Shown here: positions 55,450 through 64,000 of the stretch, one piece after another
Layout: the number at the start of each line of letters is the position of its first letter
Position numbering within the stretch: position 1 is the first letter of the stretch
DNA from: Streptomyces sp. NBC_01232
GTDB lineage: Bacteria > Actinomycetota > Actinomycetes > Streptomycetales > Streptomycetaceae
DNA: 64,000 bases
Direction: 5' to 3'
NCBI RefSeq assembly: GCF_035989885.1
Contig: NZ_CP108518.1
Span: 7,493,001-7,557,000 of the forward strand
The notes under the pieces: generated by a model
What the model was told of the DNA's origin: nothing
What the model saw: the letters and a program-made list of their open reading frames with translations, nothing else
Database searches by the model: none
Made by a program: the position numbers and the translations under genes

Positions 55450-56844
55450 TCAGCAGGCCCGGTGGCGTACTCGGTGGCCGCGAGACGGATCCGGGTGGCC
55501 AGCGCCCGAGAACCCTGCTGCCCCGTGCGTGCCCGGGTGGAGCTCTCCGATCGATGGTCGTGAGGCATCCGTGAGGTCGGCGCCGGTAGCCGCGTCACGC
55601 TGGGAGTTGCCGATCCCGCGCCAGTCCAGGCACATGACGGTTGCGTCGTCGTCCAGATGGCCGTTACCGGCGTCCACGATCGCCCCGATGAGGGTGCGGG
55701 CGGCTTCGCGGGGATGCAGGGCGCGGGTGCGGAGAATCATGTCCGACAGGTCGAGATTCTCGGCGTTGCGCTCCAGCATGCCGTCCGTCAACATCACCAG
55801 CCGGTCACCCGGCCGCAGGTCCAGCGTCTGCACCCGGTAGGTGCCGGCCGGTGATCCATGGACATTCAGGCCGAACGGTCGATCAACTTCGGGAACGATC
55901 TCCTGCACCTGCCCCTCGCGCATCCGCAGCGGCCAGGGATGCCCGGCGTTGACGAACTCGGCCCGGCCATCGAGCAGACTGATGCGCAGTAGCTGACCGG
56001 TGACGTAACCGCCACGGCCGTGATCGTGCATGGCCTGGTCGGCCTGATGGGCCTGTGCCTCGAGGTCGCCGCCCGCCCGCCGCGCCCGCCGCAGAGCACC
56101 TAGGACGAGGGTGGCCAGCAGCGCGGCGTCGACGTCGTGGCCCATGGCGTCGGTAACGGAGAGCTGGACCGTATCCCGGTCGATCACGTAGTCGAAGGTG
56201 TCGCCCCCGACGTGGTCGGCGGGTTCCAGGGCACCTGCGACCGCGAACTGTGCCGCCTCACATGCCAGCGACGCCGGGAGCAGCCGGTGCTGGATCTCCG
56301 CGGCCAGACTCAGCGGCTTGGTGCGCCGGCCCCACTGGTACACATCGGTATGGGACCGGTTGGCGATGACGATGTACGCCAGCGCGTGCGCGGTCTCACC
56401 GATCTCCCGCATCACTTCGGCGCCCGGGGCGGTAGGCAGGAACAGCTCCAGGAGCCCGATGGCGTCCCCGCGGTTGGTCACCGGGGCGACGACCCGCACC
56501 AGCTCACTGCCGCCCCTGTCTTCCACCTGCGGCCGCTGGCTTCGGATCACGTCGTCGTACAGGGTGCCTCGCAGTCGAATGCGCCGGGCGGGCTCACCGG
56601 TCTGGACGCTGCCCGCAGCTCCCAGCCTCACGACCGAACTGCCGGTGAAGTCGGCGATCAAGAATGACACCGAGGCTGCCCCGAGGTGCTCCTTGAGCAT
56701 GCGCGCGACCACATCGAGCGACTCCACGGGCGCCGCGGCCTCCGCAGCCTCCAACGTCCCGGCCAACGTCATCGCCCTGCCCCGGCGGTTCCGGCTGGTG
56801 GAGTGACGAGACTCCTGCCCGTCCTCCGGCTCTCCTGCGGTCAC
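55450..56844 (-). CDS. SpoIIE-type PP2C serine phosphatase with GAF-like domain
   Basis: 464-aa phosphatase. Residues ~40-175 form a GAF-like sensor (VARMLKEHLGAASVSFLIAD, LRGTLYDDVIRSQRPQVEDR, AIGLLELFLPTAPG). The PP2C domain has GGDTFDYVIDRDTVQLSVTD, AMGHDVDAALLATLVLGALR, FVNAGHPWPLRM, MLTDGMLERNA and DDDATVMCLDW. The tail after residue ~410 is unconserved. The start is GTG 56844 with AAGGGG five bases upstream; ATG 56772 is possible. It lies 182 bp downstream of a HATPase anti-sigma gene and near a STAS gene, completing a partner-switch set. Confidence 0.9.
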   Translation of the reverse strand: MTAGEPEDGQESRHSTSRNRRGRAMTLAGTLEAAEAAAPVESLDVVARMLKEHLGAASVSFLIADFTGSSVVRLGAAGSVQTGEPARRIRLRGTLYDDVIRSQRPQVEDRGGSELVRVVAPVTNRGDAIGLLELFLPTAPGAEVMREIGETAHALAYIVIANRSHTDVYQWGRRTKPLSLAAEIQHRLLPASLACEAAQFAVAGALEPADHVGGDTFDYVIDRDTVQLSVTDAMGHDVDAALLATLVLGALRRARRAGGDLEAQAHQADQAMHDHGRGGYVTGQLLRISLLDGRAEFVNAGHPWPLRMREGQVQEIVPEVDRPFGLNVHGSPAGTYRVQTLDLRPGDRLVMLTDGMLERNAENLDLSDMILRTRALHPREAARTLIGAIVDAGNGHLDDDATVMCLDWRGIGNSQRDAATGADLTDASRPSIGELHPGTHGAAGFSGAGHPDPSRGHRVRHRAC

Positions 56845-57026
56845 AACGACCCCTTATTGCGTGATGGCGGCCGGGACTCGGTCCCGGGTCGGTAAGACCC
56901 GCGCCAAGGCGGCGTCGCACAGTCACATTGCACCACGAGACCCTGGGAGGCCGGAGATCCCGCAGCCTGCGCGGCAATCAGTAAAGACGTTGGCTCGGGC
57001 CGGGGTCGGCCACAGGCCGACATCTG

Positions 57027-57422
57027 CTACCAGGGGAGTTCCGCGCAGATGATCTTTCCGCCACCGGCTGCTGGTCTGATCCGGATGTGGGTTGCGAGGC
57101 GCTGAATCATGAACCATCCCCACCCACCGGTCCCGTCCGTGCGAGGGGTCCTCGGCTCGGGTGGCCGGGGGCTGGGGTCGGAGACGCAGACGTCGACGGC
57201 GTGATCGAGCAGTTCCAGGTGCAGGGAAGAGGGGCCGTCGGTGTGCCGGATCGCGTTAGCAACGAGCTCGGCCACCACCAGGAGCACGTCATCCATGCTC
57301 CCGTCCCTGGCGGGTGCCCGTAGGCGGGCTGCGCGCGCGAGGAAGGCGCGGGTGGCCTCACGAGCTGCTGCTCCAGGCCATCCGATACGAGACAGGGACT
57401 GGTCCAGGACGGTCGTGGTCAC
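57027..57422 (-). CDS. HATPase anti-sigma/serine kinase (RsbW-like)
   Basis: 131-aa GHKL ATPase of the Streptomyces regulatory type: N-box MDDVLLVVAELVANAIRHTD, G1 box in DPSPRPP, G2 box GTGGWGWFMIQRLATH, and C-terminal GKIICAELPW. Such proteins bind a sigma factor or phosphorylate a STAS antagonist. The GTG at 57422 is preceded by AGGAGG at ideal spacing. Its likely partners are the STAS protein encoded divergently at 57773-58105 and the SpoIIE phosphatase downstream. Confidence 0.92.
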   Translation of the reverse strand: MTTTVLDQSLSRIGWPGAAAREATRAFLARAARLRAPARDGSMDDVLLVVAELVANAIRHTDGPSSLHLELLDHAVDVCVSDPSPRPPEPRTPRTDGTGGWGWFMIQRLATHIRIRPAAGGGKIICAELPW

Positions 57423-57772
57423 CTGTTCCTCCTTCGCCCGGCGTGCCTGTCTGGCGGATGCCCCGCTTCGCGAACGGAAACCGCGTCACAGTCTGCCGAG
57501 TGCAGACAGATGCGACAGCGGATTGCTGTGGCACGGTCCCGGGCACTTCCGCGGCCCGGGCTGATAGGGGGCCTGGTGTTCCCGGCGTCGGCGTGACAGG
57601 CTCGAGGGGAACCAGCCTGGTCTGGTGGGAGACCTCGTGCGCCTGAAGGTGACCGGCGGTACGGGTGGTCTCGCTCGGCTGTGAGTGGCCTTCCGACGGC
57701 TGCACGCTTGACGGCCTCTCCGCGTACGCCGGGAGCCGACCGTAATGGGCTTCGATCCCGAACGGCGGACCA
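57423..57772. other. Divergent intergenic region
   Basis: 350 bp between the anti-sigma gene and the STAS gene, likely carrying both promoters. CCCGGGCACTTCCGCGGCCCGGG (57537-57559) contains an inverted CCCGGG/CCCGGG pair. No gene was found. Confidence 0.45.
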
Positions 57773-58105
57773 GTGATGCTCCCCATCAGGCTTGACCTCG
57801 ATGTCAGTGTGCAACCCGACGTGATGGCCGTGACCGTGGCCGGTGAACTCGACATGACCACCTGCCCCACTGTCACCCAAGCCACCGACACCCTGGCCCT
57901 GGAGGGTCAGACCCTTGCCCTTGACCTGTCGGCCGTGACCCACATGGACTCCAGCGGCCTCAACATGCTCCTCACCCTGCGCAACCGCGCCCGCGCCGAG
58001 CACGGCGTGCTGCACTTGTGCGGCGTCCCGCGCCAGGCACTGCGCGTCCTCGAGCTCACCGGCACCCGCAGTCTCTTCACCCTGCGCCCCTGCCTCACCC
58101 CGTGA
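57773..58105 (+). CDS. STAS-domain anti-sigma factor antagonist
   Basis: 110-aa protein: [57 protein letters not shown] and [20 protein letters not shown]. The complete STAS fold has the phosphorylatable Ser in MDSSG. Dephosphorylated, it would bind the HATPase anti-sigma factor and free a sigma factor. It starts with GTG 57773 or ATG 57776. It is encoded opposite the anti-sigma gene and just before transaldolase (134 bp gap). Confidence 0.93.
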   Translation: MMLPIRLDLDVSVQPDVMAVTVAGELDMTTCPTVTQATDTLALEGQTLALDLSAVTHMDSSGLNMLLTLRNRARAEHGVLHLCGVPRQALRVLELTGTRSLFTLRPCLTP

Positions 58106-58239
58106 GTGCCGCGCTTGCAGCCGGGCAGGGCGGGCATGCGCGAAGGGAACCACGGTGTCGAGTGCCGCCGCCGACAAGCCCGCCCGTCGGGCGAGAAGCA
58201 CCTCGGCGCGAGCGGCGCCGCACCATCTGGAGGTCTCAC

Positions 58240-59907
58240 ATGTCCGTTCCCGCTGGCACCGCCCCCCTTGCAGCACTGTCCGCGGCCGGAGTGGCGGTCT
58301 GGCTCGACGACCTGTCCCGCGAGCTCCTGGCTGGTGGAGAGCTCATCGAACTGGTCGCGGAAAAGCACGTGGTGGGGGTCACGACCAACCCCACGATCTT
58401 CGCCTCCGCCCTGTCCAAGGGTGACCGCTACACCGAGCAGCTGCGCCGCCTCGGCGACGGGGGAATCAGCGTCGACGACGCGGTCTTCGCCCTGACCACG
58501 GACGACGTGCGAAGCGGCTGCGAGGTCCTGGCCCCCGTCCACCAGCGCACCGACGGCATCGACGGACGGGTCTCCATCGAGGTAGACCCGCGCCTGGCGC
58601 AGGACGCCGACGCCACCACTGTCCAGGCCCGGAAGCTGTGGCAAACAGTCGACCGGCCGAATCTGCTCGTCAAGATCCCGGCCACGCGTAAGGGGCTCAA
58701 GGCGATCACCGCCGTCATCGCCGAGGGCATCAGCGTCAACGTCACGCTGATCTTCTCACTGGACCGCTACCGCGACGTGATGGATGCCTACCAGGCCGGT
58801 CTGGAACGGGCGCAGGCAGCGGGACGCGATCTGTCGGCCATCCACTCGGTCGCCTCATTCTTCGTCTCCCGCGTCGACAGCGAGGTCGACCGCCGCCTCG
58901 ACGCCCTCGGCACCCCAGAGGCCCTTGCACTCAAGGGCAAGGCTGCGGTCGCCAACGCCCGGCTGGCACACCGGGCATTCGAGGAGATGACCGCGGAGCC
59001 GCGTTGGCAGCGCCTCGCGGCGGCCGGAGCACGCGTTCAGCGGCCCCTGTGGGCGTCCACCGGGGTGAAGGACCCGTCCTACCCCGACACCATGTACGTC
59101 AGCGAACTCGTCATCCCCGGCACCGTGAACACCATGCCCGGCGCCACCCTGGCCGCGTTCGCAGACCACGGAATCCTCGCCCACCCCCCGACCGGGGACG
59201 ACTACGCGGCCGCCGCTTCCCACCTCGACGCTCTGGGACGCGCCGGCGTCGACTTCTCCGACGTCACCGACACCCTGGAACGCGAAGGACTCACCAAGTT
59301 CGAGGACAGCTGGAAGGACCTCGGAGCCTCGGTGAAACGCGAGATGCACCCCGAAGCCGTCGACACCTGCGACGACAACGGGAGCCCGCAGGGAGGATCC
59401 GAAAGCGCCCAGCTACTCGCGATCTACCTCAACGACCACTACTCCGCCGCCACTGGGGGCCTGGAACTCTTCCGGCGCTCCGCAAAGGCGCAGACGAGCA
59501 CAGAAGCGCACACGGTACTGACCGAACTGACCCGTCAGGCCGACGAGGACCGTGACGCGCTGGCACAGATCATGACCGACCTGGACGTCCCGATCAGCCA
59601 CTCCAAGGCGGCCATGGGCTGGCTCGCCGAGAAGGCGGGCCGCCTCAAGACCAACGGTCACCTCCTCACCCGCTCGCCCCTCAGCGACGTCCTGGAAGCA
59701 GAGTCCATGCTCCTCGGCGTCCAGGGCAAGAAGGCCTGCTGGCGGACCCTGAGGACCCTCGCCGACACCGGCGAACGCTTTTCCACCACGCATCTGGACG
59801 CCCTCGCGGCGCACGCCGAGAAGCAACTCGCGCTCTTGGAGGAGCTGCGCAGCGCGGCAGTCACTCAGGCGCTGCGCCCTCACCCCTCCAGCACGCGCTC
59901 GCGGTAG
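58240..59907 (+). CDS. tal: Transaldolase with C-terminal helical-domain fusion
   Basis: 555-aa protein. Residues 1-375 are a complete actinobacterial transaldolase: [59 protein letters not shown], Schiff-base Lys in [51 protein letters not shown]. Residues ~385-555 add an all-helical domain ([60 protein letters not shown]) that I know as a stand-alone Streptomyces hypothetical. There is no start codon between the domains, so the fusion appears genuine. GGAGG lies seven bases before the ATG. The enzyme serves the pentose-phosphate pathway; the role of the extra domain is unknown. Confidence 0.9.
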   Translation: MSVPAGTAPLAALSAAGVAVWLDDLSRELLAGGELIELVAEKHVVGVTTNPTIFASALSKGDRYTEQLRRLGDGGISVDDAVFALTTDDVRSGCEVLAPVHQRTDGIDGRVSIEVDPRLAQDADATTVQARKLWQTVDRPNLLVKIPATRKGLKAITAVIAEGISVNVTLIFSLDRYRDVMDAYQAGLERAQAAGRDLSAIHSVASFFVSRVDSEVDRRLDALGTPEALALKGKAAVANARLAHRAFEEMTAEPRWQRLAAAGARVQRPLWASTGVKDPSYPDTMYVSELVIPGTVNTMPGATLAAFADHGILAHPPTGDDYAAAASHLDALGRAGVDFSDVTDTLEREGLTKFEDSWKDLGASVKREMHPEAVDTCDDNGSPQGGSESAQLLAIYLNDHYSAATGGLELFRRSAKAQTSTEAHTVLTELTRQADEDRDALAQIMTDLDVPISHSKAAMGWLAEKAGRLKTNGHLLTRSPLSDVLEAESMLLGVQGKKACWRTLRTLADTGERFSTTHLDALAAHAEKQLALLEELRSAAVTQALRPHPSSTRSR

Positions 59908-60074
59908 CCCCGGGGAGTCGCCGTTTCTGCCGTGAGAGGGGAGTGGACGCCCCCTCTGCGTACGCGCGGTGACCGGGCTATGCCGTCTCTGGGGCCTTTG
60001 GGCCCCACCTGGGCCCGCAAGCCAAGCGAGTCAGGGCAGAGGACTCCCGACAGGGGCTGCGCTCGGTAGCACAA

Positions 60075-60106
60075 CCGTGCCGGCTCGGTCTGTCGGGCCG
60101 GCACGG
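60075..60106 (+). terminator. Hairpin downstream of transaldolase
   Basis: CCGTGCCGGC (60075-60084) pairs with GCCGGCACGG (60097-60106). Two weaker inverted repeats lie closer to the gene (AGAGGGG with CCCCTCT at 59935-59957, GGGGCC with GGCCCC at 59991-60006). The 369 bp from 59908 to 60276 contain no gene. Confidence 0.55.
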
Positions 60107-60276
60107 GTTGCCCGAGGTCGGACCATGGCGCAGGGCTGGGGGTACGTCAAGGTCGTTATCCCGGGTATGCGCAGTACGAGGGGAGCGACACCCGCGAGCC
60201 GGCGGGGCCCGGCACAGGGAGTTCCGCAGGTGATGTGGCCGCTCCTCCGAGACCGACCAGAAAGCGACCCCTGATC

Positions 60277-61323
60277 ATGAATTTCTCCCAGACGGTGCGT
60301 CCTCCTCCTGTACGGGCGGAGTCGGGGAGCGACTTCGCACGACTCTCCCGGAAGATCCAGGAGGCGGGTCTCATGGCCCGGCGCCCCGGGTACTACGCAC
60401 TGCGCATCGCGGCCGTGACGGCCCTGTACGCCGCCGGGTGGACGGCCTTCGTCCTGATCGGCGACAGCTGGTGGACGCCAATGGCGGCTGCCTTCCTTGC
60501 TTTCGTGTTCGGGCAGGTGGCCCTGCTCGCGCACGACCTCGCCCACCGGCAGGTGTTCCGACTGCGCAAAGCCAGCGAGGTGTCCGGGCGCATCGCCGGC
60601 AACTTCGGCATCGGCATGGGATACGGCTGGTGGCAGGACAAGCACACACGGCACCACGCCAACCCCAACCACGAGGACCTCGATCCCGACCTCGACCCGG
60701 ACATCCTCGTCTGGACGCAGGACCAGGCCCGCACGGCCAGAGGACTGCCGCGGCTGCTCGGCCGATCGCAGGCCTACCTCTTCTTCCCGCTACTCCTGCT
60801 GGAGGGGTTCAACCTGCACGTGTCCGGGGTGCGGTCGCTGTTCGACCGCTCGCTCAAGCACCGGGTGTGGGAGGGGGTCCTGCTTGCCGCTCACATCGCC
60901 GCCTACCTCGGCGCGCTGTTCCTGGTGCTGCCGCCGGGCAAGGCGGTCGTGTTCCTCCTCGTCCACCAGTGCCTCTTCGGCGTCTACCTCGGCTCGATCT
61001 TCGCCCCGAACCACAAGGGCATGCCGGTCCTGCGGGGTGACGAGCGGCCCGACTTCCTCAGGCGTCAGGTCCTGACCTCCCGGGACGTTCGCGGCGGCCG
61101 GTTCACCGACATCGTCCTGGGCGGTCTCAACTACCAGATCGAGCACCACCTCTTCCCGAGCATGCCCAGCCTCCACCTGCGCAGGGCCCAGACCATTGTC
61201 CGCGCGTACTGCCAGGAGCTCGGGGTCAGCTACTTGGAGACCAGCCTGGTCACCTCCTACCGGCAGACCCTCGCCAGCCTCCACGCGGCCGGAGCCCCAC
61301 TCAGAGCGCCGCAGACCACCTGA
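60277..61323 (+). CDS. Membrane fatty acid desaturase
   Basis: 348-aa integral membrane di-iron desaturase. The three histidine boxes are HDLAHRQ (in VALLAHDLAHRQVFRLRKA), HTRHH (in WWQDKHTRHHANPNHEDLDP) and QIEHH (in LGGLNYQIEHHLFPSMPSLH), with about four to six TM helices between them. The NHEDLDPDLDPDI segment is typical of actinobacterial acyl-lipid desaturases (DesA3/delta-9-like). It introduces double bases in acyl chains (double bonds), which raises membrane fluidity in the cold, fitting the cold-shock block of this window. The ATG at 60277 was chosen by alignment; the ribosome site is weak. Confidence 0.9.
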   Translation: MNFSQTVRPPPVRAESGSDFARLSRKIQEAGLMARRPGYYALRIAAVTALYAAGWTAFVLIGDSWWTPMAAAFLAFVFGQVALLAHDLAHRQVFRLRKASEVSGRIAGNFGIGMGYGWWQDKHTRHHANPNHEDLDPDLDPDILVWTQDQARTARGLPRLLGRSQAYLFFPLLLLEGFNLHVSGVRSLFDRSLKHRVWEGVLLAAHIAAYLGALFLVLPPGKAVVFLLVHQCLFGVYLGSIFAPNHKGMPVLRGDERPDFLRRQVLTSRDVRGGRFTDIVLGGLNYQIEHHLFPSMPSLHLRRAQTIVRAYCQELGVSYLETSLVTSYRQTLASLHAAGAPLRAPQTT

Positions 61324-62135
61324 CTGCCGCCACGGACCCCGACAGGGACGCGGGACACCGTTCCACCCCGGTCTCGGGCAGGCCGTGGCCGCCGAGGGCC
61401 CACCCCTTCGACAGCGTCCTCAGCACAATCCCTCCCGATCACCGTTGAACCCCCATCACCGTCCGACGCGCTCCACTGCTCCGGTCGCAATGCGCCAGGG
61501 GGTACCTCGCGGCTCCGTCAACATGTAGCGGGCACATTCGTGACCCAGGGGCAGAGGCGGCGTTAAGGAGTCTGCCGTCGCCGACCGACCCCCGCTCGGC
61601 GCGCGACGGCTTCCCGGCGTTGGGGCCCTGCCAGGACGCCCGCCGCCGGGACATCTCTCTCCAGCAGTGGGGGTTTGGCGTGGAGCGACCGCGGACGGCG
61701 CCCGGGCGGCAGCTGCCCCGTGAAGGTCACCCGATTGGACGTGAAGGGGTGCCAAGGAGCTTGGTGCGGCGGAGGCTTGGCCCATGGCCGCCCAGCTGAT
61801 CATCTACCCGCCCCGACCAGCAGGGCTGGCGACGTGTCCGCTACGGCGTTGTTGCCATCGGAGTGGCGCATCGGCCTGCCGATGTTCGAGCCCTTCTCGC
61901 CGCGGCCGGTATGGAGAACGCCGAGGGTGTCGACCTCACCGACCCTGACTTTGTGGAGGGGCGGGGGGCCGGTCCCGAGGCGGGGGAACCGTTTCCCCGA
62001 CCTGCCTCCCTGGTCTGTTCGGATGTGCCGGGGGATGCGGCTCCCCCTCCTGGGCCCGGCCGCGCCCGGAATGGGCTGAGCAGGGGATCTCAGGCTGACC
62101 GTGGACGGCCGTGCGGCGACCAGAGGCGCAGAGCG
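61324..62135. other. Intergenic, nothing recognised
   Basis: About 810 bp between the desaturase and the ATP-grasp gene. The ATP-grasp frame stays open back to about 61863, but the encoded sequence is unconserved and lies before the better GTG start at 62136. No repeat or RNA gene was recognised. Confidence 0.4.
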
Positions 62136-63407
62136 GTGACGGAGACGGGCCCGATCGTCGTTTTCGCGAACTTCCTCTCGGACTTGGCGGTGGACCTCGA
62201 CGAGGGTCAGATGCTGACGACGTGGGCGCCGCGGAAGGCGTGGCTGCTGCGGCCGGGGGACGTGTTCGTCACTCCCGTGCCGCTGAGCCGGGAGTTCCTG
62301 CGGTACGTGTACGACCTGACCGGGGTGCCCCCGGAATCGGTGGCGGTCGTCGAGGTGCCCCCCGCCGGAGCCGTTCCGCTGGCGCGGGCGGTGCGCGAGG
62401 CTGGCCTCGTCGAGCAGGTCCGGGCTCTCGCCGGTGACCGGGGCGCGGCGCTGCTGCCGACGGCGTTGGACGCGTCGGCGATCGCGTTCGCCCGGGACAT
62501 CGGCATCGACGTCCACCCGTATCCCACGGTCGAGGCCGCAGAGGCCGCCCTGAGGACGACCATGCTGCTCAACACGAAGACCAGATTCCGCGAGACGGCC
62601 GAGCAACTGGGCATGCGGCTGCCGACGGGCCGGATGTGCCGACGCCCCGAGGTGGAAGGCGCGGCGCGCGATCTCCTGCGGGATCACGAGCGTGTCGTGG
62701 TGAAGCCCGACCGTTCGGCCGGAGGGCACGGGATGCGCTTCGTGTCCCGCGACGACCTGCGTGGCGGGGCGAGCCTGATGCTCGACACGGTCGGGGGGCC
62801 CGAGGGCCTGTGAGTAGTGGAGGAGTGCCTCGACGTCGCCGAGTCGGTCAGCATCCAGCTGGAAGTCTCCGCCTCCGGGACGCGCGCGCTCTTCAGCGGT
62901 GCGATGCGCACGGTTCAGGGCTCCCTCACGGGATACGCCTCTCCGCTGCCGCCGTCCGGAGCGCCCGTGGCCGACGCGCTGGAGGAGTGGGGGGCGGCCC
63001 TGGGGCGTCACCTGGCCGATCACGGCTACGCCGGGCCCTTCGGGCTCGACGCGCTGGTGGACACCGAGGGTGTCGCGTACGCGAGTGAGAGCAACATCCG
63101 CCGTACGGCCACCACCACACCCCACGCCATGGTCACCCGGCTGACTGCGGGATCGGCCGCGCCGCCCCCGGCATGGTCGGTGGCGAAGGGCTCGACCCGG
63201 ACCCCCATGGACTTCGATGAGGCGCTCGCCCGGCTGCGCGCTTCCCGCCTTGGGTTCGACCCGGATCGCGGCGAGGGCGTGGTGCTGTACGCGGACGTGC
63301 CGCCCGACGGCCGGTCCTGGAGGTACGCGGTGATTGCCAGGAGTGCCGGGCACGTGGAGGAGCAGGAAACCGTCTTGGTGGAGGTCCTCGAATTCGAGGG
63401 TGGCTGA
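62136..63407 (+). pseudogene. ATP-grasp ligase (preATP-grasp/PGM1-like) with in-frame TGA
   Basis: A single frame of 423 codons interrupted at codon 226 by TGA (62811-62813). The first part has a preATP-grasp domain (IVVFANFLSDLAVDLDEGQM, LSREFLRYVYDLTGVPPESV, MLLNTKTRFRETAEQLGMRL) and the first ATP-binding strand VVVKPDRSAGGHGMRFVSRD. After the stop the frame continues VVEECLDVAESVSIQLEVSA, PFGLDALVDTEGVAYASESN IRRTATTTPHAM, with the metal-binding E-x-N region and a C-terminal domain. It resembles peptide ligases of the pheganomycin PGM1 type. Both halves are well conserved, so the stop is recent or an error. GTG 62136 is the likely start. Confidence 0.75.
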
Positions 63408-63464
63408 GCAGCATGATGCCGGGCCCGGCACCCAGGAAGGGTGCCGGGCCCGGCATCATGCTGC
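63408..63464. terminator. Very strong bidirectional terminator
   Basis: A perfect 26-bp inverted repeat with a 5-base loop: left arm 63408-63433 (starting GCAGCATGATGCCGGGCCC), loop AGGAA, right arm 63439-63464. It starts immediately after the ATP-grasp stop codon, only nine bases from the stop of the convergent PRC-barrel gene. Confidence 0.85.
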
Positions 63465-63473
63465 GGGACGGGA

Positions 63474-63842
63474 TCAGGCGGGGCGGCCGCCGAAGGGGGC
63501 GCCGGGGCCGTAGTAGGTGCCCAGCTCGTCGCGGTAGCCCGCGTCGCCGAGGTGCTTGTCGCGGTGGAACTCGGGGGCGTCCTTGATCTGGCCCCTGGTC
63601 CGGTCGACGAAGACCTTCCGCTCCTCCGGGTCGATGCTGACCACGGTGCTCGCCGGCAGCAGGACCTCCTTGCCGAAGATCCAGACACCGGTGTCGACCA
63701 CCAGGTAGGCGTCACCGACCTCGTCGGAGTGCTTGTCGACCTTGCCGATGCTGCCGTCGGTCGCCTCGACCTTGTAGCCGGTCAGATCCGTACCGGCCAG
63801 GTGGCCCGAGGTCGGCTGGTAACTCCACACATGCTCAGTCAC
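63474..63842 (-). CDS. PRC-barrel domain protein, paralogue B
   Basis: 122-aa near-copy of the protein at 46567-46935, identical over long stretches (TDLTGYKVEATDGSIGKVDK, DAYLVVDTGVWIFGKEVLLP). About a dozen substitutions (for example REQVKAAPE to RGQIKDAPE and TGGPFGG to PGAPFGG) lie mostly in the C-terminal half. The start is GTG 63842, about 11 bases after AGGAG. The promoter region is conserved with copy A. Both copies are intact, so dosage or divergence of role is possible. Confidence 0.88.
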   Translation of the reverse strand: MTEHVWSYQPTSGHLAGTDLTGYKVEATDGSIGKVDKHSDEVGDAYLVVDTGVWIFGKEVLLPASTVVSIDPEERKVFVDRTRGQIKDAPEFHRDKHLGDAGYRDELGTYYGPGAPFGGRPA

Positions 63843-63990
63843 GCGAAAAACAACTCCTCCGGTCAATGGAGGACGACGGCGAAATGCTTCTACGCCGACC
63901 CTCCTTGTTCCGTACGTCGTGCTCGGCGGATGTGCTGCGTACCGCCTGGACTTCACCTGCCCCGCCTTTGCGACTTCACGCACCCGGATT
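63474..63990 (-). repeat. PRC-barrel gene duplication, copy B
   Basis: Counterpart of 46567-47085, covering gene and upstream region. The similarity may continue past the end of the window. Confidence 0.78.
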
Positions 63991-64000
63991 GAATACGGGA

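Noticed and set aside
55340..55470. Plus-strand start of a helical frame (ETSGGIHQAADSVTETAQQI)
   Set aside because: Looks protein-like for about 40 residues but then runs antisense into the SpoIIE gene; no ribosome site and no family, so not called.
1..64000. tRNA, rRNA, CRISPR array, biosynthetic gene cluster, phage or defence island
   Set aside because: No tRNA cloverleaf, rRNA segment, repeat-spacer array, PKS/NRPS modules, phage structural genes or recognised defence genes were seen in either strand.

Overview
The window is high-GC actinobacterial DNA. Codon use, the many GTG starts and the gene families (DUF2254, DUF5994, DUF6131, DUF5753 regulators, SpoIIE/HATPase/STAS partner switches, 1.2-kaa subtilisins) point to Streptomyces or a very close relative. 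Nothing is ribosomal or replicative. The content is accessory and stress-related, with an unusual load of broken genes and recent duplications, as expected for a chromosome arm; that position is an inference. No tRNA, rRNA or CRISPR array was recognised.

Layout. (1) 0-6 kb: a fermentative block of pyruvate phosphate dikinase, pyruvate formate-lyase and its radical-SAM activase. A graveyard of transposase and FabH fragments follows. (2) 6.9-25 kb: glutamate decarboxylase, a frameshifted M24 peptidase, a large secreted subtilisin with its HTH regulator, a wrecked MFS transporter, a ClC-like channel, a DUF2254 membrane protein, a GH15 trehalase-like enzyme, a Na+/H+ antiporter, a tandem universal stress protein, and an amidotransferase fragment. 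(3) 25-33 kb: a secreted HET-C-like protein, an arylsulfatase, a frameshifted multicopper oxidase whose stop codon carries a MITE insertion, a 51-aa DUF6131 peptide, and a phospholipase-D/cardiolipin synthase-type enzyme. (4) 33.4-37.1 kb: a cold-shock block of MerR protein, CspA, DEAD-box helicase and CBS protein, with long structured leaders. (5) 37-46 kb: a broken STAS gene, a pectate lyase-pectinesterase fusion, an ECF sigma gene with an internal amber codon and its broken partner, a SpoIIE phosphatase, DUF5994 and several small proteins. (6) 46-64 kb: PRC-barrel genes (one near-duplicate pair), a chimeric second HET-C-like gene, a class II amidotransferase, DUF2252, a GCS2-type ligase, a catalase/ClC fusion remnant, a TauE exporter, a SpoIIE/HATPase/STAS module, a transaldolase with an extra C-terminal domain, a fatty acid desaturase, and an ATP-grasp gene with an in-frame opal codon.

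How it may work together (inference). The intact genes suit survival of low oxygen, acid, osmotic shock and cold. PFL with PPDK gives oxygen-independent pyruvate and PEP handling, and GAD with ClC-like and Na+/H+ transporters gives pH and ion homeostasis. USP, CBS and PRC-barrel proteins are typical dormancy proteins, CspA and the helicase remodel RNA in the cold, and the desaturase adjusts membranes. Partner-switch proteins would link stress to sigma-factor activity, although no intact sigma factor is in the window.

About a dozen genes carry frameshifts, nonsense codons or truncations. Some could be sequence errors in G/C runs, but others (catalase-ClC fusion, internally deleted MFS, GATase fragment, FabH fragment) cannot be single-base errors. 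The strongest novelty is a 510-bp block, about 99% identical at 25.4 and 47.4 kb, that has built a chimeric gene.
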